From: Gammaproteobacteria bacterium
GTDB lineage: Bacteria; Pseudomonadota; Gammaproteobacteria; Steroidobacterales; Steroidobacteraceae
DNA: 15,358 nt
Assembly: GCA_030040525.1 (NCBI GenBank)
Contig: JASHTN010000008.1
Location: 1 to 15,358 of the forward strand
Direction: 5' to 3'
Made by a program: the position numbers and the translations under genes. The notes under the pieces are model-generated. The model saw only the letters and a program-made list of their open reading frames with translations, did not search any database and was not told the origin of the DNA. Positions 6,051-12,563 of the stretch are shown in pieces. Numbering within the stretch: the first letter of the stretch is position 1; every line of letters starts with the position of its first letter.

Positions 6051-7871
6051 TCACATCGCCGCCGTCGCGGCGTAGGGCTTGACGCTCTCGGCGACCGAAT
6101 CCGCGATGTGCTCCTTGGTGATGACGCCGACGACGTCGGAGGCGCGCGGCACCCGGTGCCCGCCGCGCACGACCACGGCCATCAGAGCCTTGCGCCGCCA
6201 GAAGCGGGTGATGACGTCGAACATGATGTCGTTCTCCTGCGCGACGGTGTAGCGCTCGTTGGCGAGGCTGCCGAGCGTCACGCCGGTATAGGCACCCTCG
6301 AGGCCTTGCCGCAGCGCCGTGTTCACCCGCAGCGTGCCCACGATGCGCTCGCCGTCGGTCACCACGATGTGGCGCAGCCGGCCGTTCTGTTCCGGCAGGC
6401 GCAGGAACTCGTCGAACCCGGTGTCCTTCGGCAGCAGCAGGAAGTCCCGCTCCATGACCTCGGCCACCGGGCGCACCAGGAACATGTTGGCGTGCATCGC
6501 CTTGGGGATGAAGTGCCGCCGCGCGACCAGCTTGATGGTGTAGATGTTCTCGGCGCTCAGCATGCGGCGCACGCCGATGCTGACCGCCACGGCGACGATC
6601 ATCGGCATGACAATCTCATAGTCGCGCGTCATCTCGAAGATCATGGTCACCGCGGTCATGGCCGCGCCGGTCGCGCCGCCCACCATCGCCGCCATGCCGA
6701 CCATGGCAAACGCCGGAACGGTGATGTCCGGGACCGCAAAGAACATGTGGGCGAGCGCTCCGACTGCGCCGCCGAGCGTCGCGCCCATGAAGAGCGAGGG
6801 CGAGAAGACACCGCCGGAAGAGCCCGAGCCGAGGCTCGCGGCGGTCGCCGTCAGCTTGGCCGCGCCGAGCAGCAGCAGCAGCGGGGCGCTTGCCAGCCCG
6901 CCGACGAGGATGTCCTGGATGGTCGAATAGCCGACACCGTCCACGCGGTAATGTCCCGTGAACAGGAGGAACGCGTACATCATGACGCCGACGCCCGCCA
7001 TGCCGACGGCGTGGCGCAGGTAGGGGTTCGCGATCCGCTCGAAGAGCTCCTCGGCGGCGTGCAGGCCACGGATGAAGGCGGTGGCGCCGCAGCCGCAGAC
7101 TGCGCCGAGCACCACGCACAGCAGCACCGCCTGCAGCGAGCTCGGCGCGCCGGTGAGGACGAGCTGCGCCGGCACGTCGAATGCCGGGCGGGCCCCGAGG
7201 ACCGACCGGCCGATGAAGGTGGCGGTACCGGTCGCCAGTGCGACGGGCAGAAAAGTTCGGACACTCACTTCGGGCAGCATGAGCTCCACGGCGAACATCA
7301 CGCCGCCGATCGGCGTATTGAAGGTCGCCGCGATGCCGGCGCCGGCGCCGGCTGCGACCAGCGTGATGCGCTGCCAGGCCTCCATGTGAACCAGCTGTCC
7401 GGTGGTCGAGCCGAGCGAGGCGCCGATCTGGATGATGGGACCCTCGCGGCCCACCGAGGACCCTGAGCCGATGGCGAGTGCCGAAGCCAGCGACTTCACC
7501 GCGGCGACCACCGGGCGGATCCTGCCGTCGCGATAGAAGATCGCATCCATCACCTCGGGGACCCCATGGCCGCGCGCCTCGGGCGCGAACGTCCGGACGA
7601 GGAACACAACGCCGAGGCCGCCGATCACTGGCGCCAGGATGATGGCGGCTCCCCACGGACTCGGCGGGTTGTAGAGGTTGGCGTTGTAGACCGCCGACAG
7701 CCGGCCGTAGAAGAGCAGGTTGTGAACGACGGCGATCAGGTCGCGGAAGACGATTGCGCCGAACCCGGTCACGATGCCGACGGCGATCGCGAGCAGCGAC
7801 AGCGCCAGCAGTCCGAGCGTTCTGCGGGAGACGCCGTGCTGCTCGCCTTGATGCTCGCCGTGATGCTGCAT
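6051..7871 (-). CDS. CLC-family anion transporter/channel with C-terminal CBS pair
   Basis: The protein has 606 residues. A His-rich N-terminus precedes the CLC membrane domain (about 18-445). Ion-pathway motifs seen are GHGVPE (101-106), GREGP (141-145, with gating Glu143), GSGSSGGVFSPSL (348-360) and Y444 in ENIYTIKL. Two CBS domains follow (about 467-525 and 532-595) and should sense a nucleotide or regulate gating. Compared with E. coli ClcA, the Ser of GSGIP is His102, and the internal proton-relay Glu203 aligns with Leu197 in FAVELM (the preceding Glu is kept as E196). Cl-/H+ exchange is therefore uncertain. It is last of the four-gene alcohol dehydrogenase operon, 13 bases after the SDR stop. 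The ATG at 7871 has no strong Shine-Dalgarno, so coupling to the SDR gene is likely. Confidence 0.9.
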   Translation of the reverse strand: MQHHGEHQGEQHGVSRRTLGLLALSLLAIAVGIVTGFGAIVFRDLIAVVHNLLFYGRLSAVYNANLYNPPSPWGAAIILAPVIGGLGVVFLVRTFAPEARGHGVPEVMDAIFYRDGRIRPVVAAVKSLASALAIGSGSSVGREGPIIQIGASLGSTTGQLVHMEAWQRITLVAAGAGAGIAATFNTPIGGVMFAVELMLPEVSVRTFLPVALATGTATFIGRSVLGARPAFDVPAQLVLTGAPSSLQAVLLCVVLGAVCGCGATAFIRGLHAAEELFERIANPYLRHAVGMAGVGVMMYAFLLFTGHYRVDGVGYSTIQDILVGGLASAPLLLLLGAAKLTATAASLGSGSSGGVFSPSLFMGATLGGAVGALAHMFFAVPDITVPAFAMVGMAAMVGGATGAAMTAVTMIFEMTRDYEIVMPMIVAVAVSIGVRRMLSAENIYTIKLVARRHFIPKAMHANMFLVRPVAEVMERDFLLLPKDTGFDEFLRLPEQNGRLRHIVVTDGERIVGTLRVNTALRQGLEGAYTGVTLGSLANERYTVAQENDIMFDVITRFWRRKALMAVVVRGGHRVPRASDVVGVITKEHIADSVAESVKPYAATAAM

Positions 7872-7884
7872 GCGGCTGCCGATT

Positions 7885-8658
7885 TCAGGCGGCCAGCGGC
7901 ACGCCCGCGAGCCGCTCGCACTCGGCGAGCAAGGCCTCCTGCGCGCCGACGTCGCGGGCGATCGGGTTCGGCTCGCGCAGCTTCTGATGGTAGAAGTATT
8001 CGCCCGTGGACAGCGCGAGCTTCTCCTCGCTCGTCGCGAGCCACGCCTGGGTGACCGTGCCCTTGACGGGATCATCGGGCGCGCGGGGGCCACCCATCTT
8101 CGTCGCGACCCATCCGGGCTCGAGCGCATTCGACAGCACGTTCCCCCAGTGCCGCGCGACTGCAAAGGCGAGCAGCACGTCGCAGAGCTTGCTCTCGGCG
8201 TAGGCGCCGGCGCCGCTCCAGCTGCGCCTCACCCAGAGCAGATCCTCGAGCGGCCCGCGCGCGCCATGGTGCATGCCGGAGCTGAGATAGATGAGTCGCC
8301 GCGGGCGCTCGATGAGCGCGGTGAGCAGGTAGGGTGCCAGCACGTTGACCGCGAAGACGTTCGGCACCCCTTTCTCGGTCTCGACGCGCCGGCCCTCCTG
8401 GTAGCCGATGCCGGCGTTGTGAATCACCGCATCGAAGCGGCCGAGGCGGTTGACCCCGTCGGCCACGGCGCGCATGCCGGCCATGGTCGAGAGATCTCCG
8501 CTCACGGCGCCGAGCGCGCCCGGTGCCTGGGCGAGCGCGTCGCGGCTGCGTTTCTCGTTCCGCCCGTGCACGAGCACTGCGTGTTTCTCCTTGATCAGGC
8601 GCTGCGCGGTCCAGAGCCCGAGCCCGTCGGAGGATCCGGTGATGAAGATGCGCGCCAT
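7885..8658 (-). CDS. Short-chain dehydrogenase/reductase (SDR)
   Basis: The protein has 257 residues, normal for a classical SDR. The Rossmann nucleotide motif TGSSDGLG is at 7-14, the acidic residue D55 after beta-3, and HNAGIG (NAG 81-83) after beta-4. The catalytic Ser lies in LSSG (126-127), with YAESK (Tyr153, Lys157) as the active-site pair. PGWVATKMG at 181-189 is the usual loop after the active site. HGRN near residue 31 replaces an acidic residue at the end of beta-2, which leans to NADP(H), but this is not firm. It starts 12 bases after the cytochrome c stop and ends 13 bases before the CLC gene, so it belongs to that operon. It may act on a product of the alcohol dehydrogenase; the substrate is unknown. 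Confidence 0.88.
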   Translation of the reverse strand: MARIFITGSSDGLGLWTAQRLIKEKHAVLVHGRNEKRSRDALAQAPGALGAVSGDLSTMAGMRAVADGVNRLGRFDAVIHNAGIGYQEGRRVETEKGVPNVFAVNVLAPYLLTALIERPRRLIYLSSGMHHGARGPLEDLLWVRRSWSGAGAYAESKLCDVLLAFAVARHWGNVLSNALEPGWVATKMGGPRAPDDPVKGTVTQAWLATSEEKLALSTGEYFYHQKLREPNPIARDVGAQEALLAECERLAGVPLAA

Positions 8659-8670
8659 GGTCGGCTCAGG

Positions 8671-9147
8671 TCACGGACGCGACTGCTCGACCCACGACTC
8701 GGTTGGCAGATCGGGGGGCGCGGGGAGCGAGCGGAGGTAGGTGACGAGCGTCCACACCCCTTCGGTCCCCAGCACGCCGCCGAACGCCGGCATGCCCTTG
8801 GGTCGCCCGTAGTAGATCGAGCTGAACACCTCGGCATCCGAGCCGCCGTAGCGCCAGCGCCCGTCGGCGAGGTCCGGTCCGACCCAGCCGGCCGCGTCAC
8901 CCCCGTGGCAGCCGTCGCAGTTCATGGTGGCGAAGAGCAGCGCACCCTGCTTCGCCACGGCGGCATCGCCAGCGTGCGGATTCGTGGGCGTCGCACCCGG
9001 AGGGAGTGCGCTGCCCGCGGCAAGGTGCGCCTCGTAGCGAGCTGCCGGCGGCGCGGTGCTGACCGCACCGGCCGGCGCGTTCTCCTTCGCACAGGAGAGG
9101 AGGGCGAAGGCCGGGACGAAAAGCAGTGCCAGCGTCCAGTGCCTCAT
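8671..9147 (-). CDS. Lipoprotein c-type cytochrome, likely electron acceptor of the PQQ dehydrogenase
   Basis: The protein has 158 residues. The N-terminus (1-18) is a lipoprotein-like signal ending at LLSC, so Cys19 would be lipidated and the protein anchored in a membrane facing the periplasm. A Pro/Ala-rich spacer (about 22-58) leads to one cytochrome c domain: heme site CDGCH at 77-81 and a likely sixth ligand Met119 in PKGMPAFGG. The ATG at 9147 overlaps the stop of the PQQ dehydrogenase gene (ATGA), so the two proteins should be made together. Single-heme cytochromes beside quinoprotein dehydrogenases usually take their electrons and pass them to the respiratory chain. This partner role is inferred from family and position. 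Confidence 0.88.
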   Translation of the reverse strand: MRHWTLALLFVPAFALLSCAKENAPAGAVSTAPPAARYEAHLAAGSALPPGATPTNPHAGDAAVAKQGALLFATMNCDGCHGGDAAGWVGPDLADGRWRYGGSDAEVFSSIYYGRPKGMPAFGGVLGTEGVWTLVTYLRSLPAPPDLPTESWVEQSRP

Positions 9148-10919
9148 AGTCCGAAGATCCAGATGATGCCGCCCTGGCTCGTGTGCCGCGCGATGTCCTT
9201 GAGGAAATCCGCCGGCGCGCGCACGTCCGTCGGATCGTCCGAGCGTGTGTCTCCCGAGAGCAGCGCCCAGTCCCCGCCGATGCCGGCGTAGACGGCGACA
9301 TACTGCCGGCCGTCGGGGGCGCGGTAGCTCATGGGGTTTCCGACCACGCCCGAGCCGACCTTGAATCTCGAGAGCACCCTGCCGTTGCGAGCGTCGGCGG
9401 CCACGAACCAGCCGTCGAGCGTGCCATAGAAGACCACGTCGCCGCCTGTGACCAGCGCGCCGCTCCAGTTGGGGAACGGCTCCCTGTTCTCCCAGACCTT
9501 GACCCCGCGCGCAGCATCCCAGGCGATGAAGCTGCCGAGGTAGCCGCCGGGCCCGCCCGTGTAGGGACTCGTGACGCCGATATACGGCGTGCCCTTCAGG
9601 TAGCTCGCGTGCGAGGCGAGGTAGTCCATGCACAGGTTGTTGGTCGAGGTGTAGAAGAGGTGCGTCCGCGGCGAGTACGCCGCGGGCGATGCGGGGCTCA
9701 CCGCCCCCTCCAGGCTCGGGCAGATCCCCCTGACGTTGCCGTGGGAGACGCCGGTCTGCTTCGTGGGATCCACCACCGGGCGTCCGGTGGCGAGGTCCAC
9801 CGACTTCGCCCAGTTCTCTGGCGCGAAGGGTTTGGCGACGAGCAGCCGCCCGGTGCTGCGATCGAGCGTGTAGGCGAAGCCGTTCTTGTCGAAGTGCACC
9901 AGCGCCTTGACGGCGTGCCCGTCGATGATGAGATCGGCGAGGATCATCGCGCCCGTGGCGTCGAAGTCCCAGCTGTCGTGCGGGGTGAACTGGTAGGCCC
10001 ACACCAGCGCTCCGTCCACGGGGCGGCGCGCGAGCACGCTCGAGGTCCACTTGTTGTCGCCGGGACGCTCCTCGGGGTTGTAGGGTCCGGCGTTGCCCGT
10101 GCCGTAATAAATGAGATCGAGCTCGGCGTCGTAGGAGATCGAGCCCCACACCGGTGCGCCGCCGCGGCGCCAGCTGTCCTGCGGCCAGGTGCGCGCACCC
10201 AGGTCGCTGCCCGTGTCGTACACCGGCCTGAACGTGCCGGCGCGCACGCCCATGTCGGCATCGGGCCCGAGGTTGTGCACGGTCCACACCAGCCGACCGG
10301 TCGCGAGGTCGAGGCCCTTGAGCCAGCCATAGATGCCGAACTCCCCGCCCGAGGCGCCGACAATCACGCGATCGCGTACCACGAGCGGTGCCATGGTGAC
10401 CGTCTCGCCGCTGCCCAGGTCCGCGATCTGCGTCTTCCACAACTCGCGGCCCGTGCTGGCATCGACCGCGACCGTGTGGCCGTCGAGGAGGTTGTAGACC
10501 AGCTTGCCGTCGGCGTAGAAAGCGCCGCGATTCACCGAATCACAGCACGCCACCCCGAGCGCATTCGCGCTCACCTCGGGCCGGTACTTCCATTTGAGCG
10601 GATAACCCTCGCGCGTCAGATCGAAGGCATAGAGCACGTTCGGCCACGGCGTGACGACGTACATGGTGTCGCCCACGACCAGCGGCTGTCCCTCGTGGCC
10701 GCCGAGTACGCCGGTCGAGAACGTCCACACCGGATGGAGCCCGCGCGCATTCTGCGCGGTGATCGAGCCGAGGGGGCTGTAGCGCGTGGCCGCGTAGTCC
10801 CTGGACGGCATCGTCCACGCGCCGTCCGTGTTGGCAGCCGCGGAGGCGCCGACCGCACCGCTGGCGGCACCGAGCATCGCAACGCCCTTGAGAATCGCCG
10901 TGAGCGATGCGCGGACCAT
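9144..10919 (-). CDS. PQQ-dependent (probably lanthanide-type) alcohol dehydrogenase
   Basis: The protein has 591 residues, the usual size of a quinoprotein methanol/ethanol dehydrogenase. Residues 1-29 look like a Sec signal peptide ending at ASAAA, so the enzyme acts in the periplasm. Seen are the vicinal disulfide Cys125-Cys126 in VACCDSVNRG, metal ligand E193 in SGGEFG, PQQ-stacking W258 and metal ligand N276 in GTGNAGPYN. Catalytic D318 is followed two residues on by D320 (WDFDATG). This D-x-D marks XoxF/PedH-type enzymes that use lanthanides; calcium enzymes have a non-acidic residue at the second site. Substrate range is not readable. ATG 10919 has GGAGGAG just upstream (10922-10928), and the frame before it lacks features of a leader. 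First of a four-gene operon with cytochrome c, SDR and CLC. Confidence 0.92.
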   Translation of the reverse strand: MVRASLTAILKGVAMLGAASGAVGASAAANTDGAWTMPSRDYAATRYSPLGSITAQNARGLHPVWTFSTGVLGGHEGQPLVVGDTMYVVTPWPNVLYAFDLTREGYPLKWKYRPEVSANALGVACCDSVNRGAFYADGKLVYNLLDGHTVAVDASTGRELWKTQIADLGSGETVTMAPLVVRDRVIVGASGGEFGIYGWLKGLDLATGRLVWTVHNLGPDADMGVRAGTFRPVYDTGSDLGARTWPQDSWRRGGAPVWGSISYDAELDLIYYGTGNAGPYNPEERPGDNKWTSSVLARRPVDGALVWAYQFTPHDSWDFDATGAMILADLIIDGHAVKALVHFDKNGFAYTLDRSTGRLLVAKPFAPENWAKSVDLATGRPVVDPTKQTGVSHGNVRGICPSLEGAVSPASPAAYSPRTHLFYTSTNNLCMDYLASHASYLKGTPYIGVTSPYTGGPGGYLGSFIAWDAARGVKVWENREPFPNWSGALVTGGDVVFYGTLDGWFVAADARNGRVLSRFKVGSGVVGNPMSYRAPDGRQYVAVYAGIGGDWALLSGDTRSDDPTDVRAPADFLKDIARHTSQGGIIWIFGL

Positions 10920-11024
10920 GGCTCCTCCATCGAGCGGATCATGGTACTGTCGGGCTTGAGCGCTGCTCCGGTCAAGACCCCGCAAGCTGCTCGAGCTTCC
11001 ACTGATACAAGAGGAGTGACTGAA
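10920..11024. promoter_or_regulatory. Divergent promoter region with two inverted repeats
   Basis: The 105 bases between the alcohol dehydrogenase start (minus) and the PEBP start (plus) must hold promoters for both. GGGCTTGA (10952-10959) pairs with TCAAGACCC (10972-10980) with a single-base bulge, and AAGCT (10984-10988) pairs with AGCTT (10994-10998). TTGACC on the minus strand (10970-10975) resembles a -35 box, but no -10 box stands at the right distance. I see only candidates. Confidence 0.35.
11011..11016 (+). promoter_or_regulatory. Shine-Dalgarno deciding the PEBP start
   Basis: GAGGAG lies 8 bases before GTG 11025. Other in-frame starts are worse: GTG 11016 overlaps the motif itself, GTG 11037 has its purine run directly adjacent, and ATG 10941 has no site and would add a poor leader. 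Confidence 0.5.
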
Positions 11025-11048
11025 GTGACCGCAGGAGTGACCGCAGGA
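11025..11048 (+). repeat. Tandem 12-base direct repeat at the PEBP start
   Basis: GTGACCGCAGGA occurs twice in direct succession (11025-11036, 11037-11048), keeping the reading frame (Val/Met-Thr-Ala-Gly twice). Each copy carries a GTG, and the first copy's AGGA sits just before the second GTG. The region before it (GTGACTGAA, 11016) resembles a decayed third copy. Confidence 0.75.
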
Positions 11049-11633
11049 CATCGATCCGCTCTGCAGCGCGCAGCGCTCGCGGTGATCTCTCTCGGTCTCG
11101 GGCTGTGCGGCGCCGCGCCGCCCCCGCCAGCGGCGGGCAGCCTGACGCTCTCGAGCGCCGTGTTCCGCAATGGCGAGAGTATCCCCGCGCAGTACACGCT
11201 GAACCTCTTCGGCTGTACGGGAGAGAACCGCTCGCCCGCGCTGCGCTGGAGCGGTGCACCCGCAGGGACCAGGAGCTTTGCCCTCACGCTGTTCGATCTC
11301 GACGAGCGCGGCACGCCCTCCGGCTGGTGGCACTGGGTGGTGTACGACATCCCGCCGACCGTGACCGGACTTGCGACCGATGCCGGCGCGGCCGGCGGCC
11401 ACGGTTTGCCGCACGGGGCCTCCCTGGGGCGCGTCGACACCAGCCACGTGAGCTACGACGGACCCTGTCCCGACCGCGGCACGGGTGTGCACCGCTATCT
11501 GTTCACGCTCTATGCGCTGCGTGTCGCGAGGCTCCCGGTGCCGGAGCATGCGAGCGGCGCGATGGTGAGCTACACCGCGCGCGACTACACGCTGGCGAAG
11601 ACGACGCTCACCGGCCTCTACGAGCGCAGGTGA
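11025..11633 (+). CDS. Exported PEBP/YbhB-YbcL family protein
   Basis: The protein has 202 residues from GTG 11025. A basic start and hydrophobic segment (about 9-31) followed by a Pro/Ala stretch suggest a cleaved signal peptide; no good lipobox is visible at the Cys. The rest matches the bacterial phosphatidylethanolamine-binding-protein fold: SPALRWSGAP (70-79), LFDLDERGTPSGWWHWVVYDIP (about 89-110) and GPCPDRGTGVHRYLFTLYAL (146-165). The last two hold the Asp, His and HRY residues that line the small ligand pocket. The biochemical role of bacterial members is poorly known, and no specific function can be claimed. A 12-base tandem duplication forms its first eight codons. It is transcribed away from the alcohol dehydrogenase operon. 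Confidence 0.87.
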   Translation: MTAGVTAGHRSALQRAALAVISLGLGLCGAAPPPPAAGSLTLSSAVFRNGESIPAQYTLNLFGCTGENRSPALRWSGAPAGTRSFALTLFDLDERGTPSGWWHWVVYDIPPTVTGLATDAGAAGGHGLPHGASLGRVDTSHVSYDGPCPDRGTGVHRYLFTLYALRVARLPVPEHASGAMVSYTARDYTLAKTTLTGLYERR

Positions 11634-11740
11634 GTGCAATCCTCGCCCGCGGCCGCCGGGCGCCAGAGGAGTAATATTACCGGCTGTTTCGACTGCCGTT
11701 GTCTGCAGCACGCGCAGCGCCTCGATGCGCAAGGGGACTC
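11634..11740. promoter_or_regulatory. Intergenic region upstream of the cyclase-IorAB operon
   Basis: A GC hairpin, CGCCCG (11644-11649) with CGGGCG (11657-11662), follows the PEBP stop but has no T-run. GTAATATTAC (11671-11680) is a perfect 10-base palindrome and the only AT-rich patch here; TAATAT within it could serve as a -10 box. AAGGGG (11731-11736) is the ribosome binding site for the cyclase-family gene. No -35 match is clear. Confidence 0.35.
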
Positions 11741-12550
11741 ATGAGTACGACCACACAGACCGAGGGGAGAGCGGCCACCGCGCTCGCGCAGCTCGTCGCC
11801 GGCATCGTCGGCGGCGGCATCCGCGTGGTGGACCTGACGGTGCCGCTCGAGCCCGCGACCCCGACCATCCGGCTGCCGCCGCAGTTCGCGCCGTCGAAGG
11901 CCTTTGCGCTGGAGGAAATCTCGCGCTACGACGCGCGCGGTCCGGCCTGGTACTGGAACAACATCGCCTGTGGCGAGCACACCGGCACCCATTTCGACGC
12001 GCCCGTTCACTGGGTGACCGGCAAGGACTATCCCAACAACGCGACCCACAGCATCCCGGTGGACCGTTTCATCGGGCCTGCGTGTGTCATCGACGTGGCG
12101 CGGCAGGCGCGCGAGAACCCGGACTTTCTGGTCACGCGCGCCACGCTCGAGGAGTGGGAAAAGCACTACGGCCGCATTCCGCCGCATGCCTGGGTGCTGA
12201 TCCGCACCGACTGGTCGCACCGCAGCAGCGCGCAGGAGTTCCTCAACGTGGCCGCCGACGGCGCCCACACTCCAGGCTTTCATCCCCAGGCCGTGCCGTT
12301 CCTCGCCAGGGAGCGCGACATCCTCGGCGTCGGCGTCGAGACTGTGGGGACCGATGCCGGCCAGGCGCCGACCTTCGAGCCCATGTTCCCCTGCCACACC
12401 ATCATGCACGGCTCGAACCGCTTCGGCCTCGCGAGCCTGACCAACCTCGACCAGCTGCCGCCGACGGGAGCCGTGGTGATCGCCCCGCCGCTCAAGATCG
12501 TCAACGGCTCGGGCAGTCCGCTGCGCGTGCTGGCGCTGGTTGCGGCCTGA
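11741..12550 (+). CDS. Cyclase-family metal-dependent hydrolase (isatin hydrolase/kynurenine formamidase-like)
   Basis: The protein has 269 residues. The family signature HxGTHxDxPxH is complete: H80-T-G-T-H84-F-D86-A-P-V-H90. His80, His84 and Asp86 should bind a divalent metal and His90 should act in catalysis. The downstream GVGVETVGTDAGQ (196-208) and CHTIMHGSNRFGL (218-230) are also typical of this fold. Members open cyclic amides or hydrolyse N-formyl groups (isatin to isatinate, N-formylkynurenine to kynurenine). Its full-length layout, with EEISRYDARGPAWYWNN before the motif, reminds me more of isatin-hydrolase-like proteins than of the shorter KynB, but I cannot test this. ATG 11741 has AAGGGG 4 bases upstream. 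It is first of an operon with the IorA/IorB-like genes, 13 bases apart, which supports work on aromatic or indole-derived compounds. Confidence 0.85.
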   Translation: MSTTTQTEGRAATALAQLVAGIVGGGIRVVDLTVPLEPATPTIRLPPQFAPSKAFALEEISRYDARGPAWYWNNIACGEHTGTHFDAPVHWVTGKDYPNNATHSIPVDRFIGPACVIDVARQARENPDFLVTRATLEEWEKHYGRIPPHAWVLIRTDWSHRSSAQEFLNVAADGAHTPGFHPQAVPFLARERDILGVGVETVGTDAGQAPTFEPMFPCHTIMHGSNRFGLASLTNLDQLPPTGAVVIAPPLKIVNGSGSPLRVLALVAA

Positions 12551-12563
12551 GCGCCGCCTCGCC

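Noticed and set aside
5812..6075. Overlapping 87-residue plus-strand frame across the small gene
   Set aside because: It is Arg/Ser/Pro-rich shadow of the better 5844 frame and overlaps the end of the CLC gene.
6108..9291. Plus-strand frames (6108-7466 and 7870-9291) opposite the CLC, SDR and cytochrome genes
   Set aside because: They are His/Asp/Arg-rich shadow translations, while the minus strand encodes four complete families with tight operon spacing.
9183..11633. Very long plus-strand open frame running opposite the PQQ dehydrogenase into the PEBP gene
   Set aside because: The part before 11025 is antisense to a strongly conserved enzyme and gives low-complexity His/Arg/Val/Asp-rich protein. 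Only the PEBP part is real.
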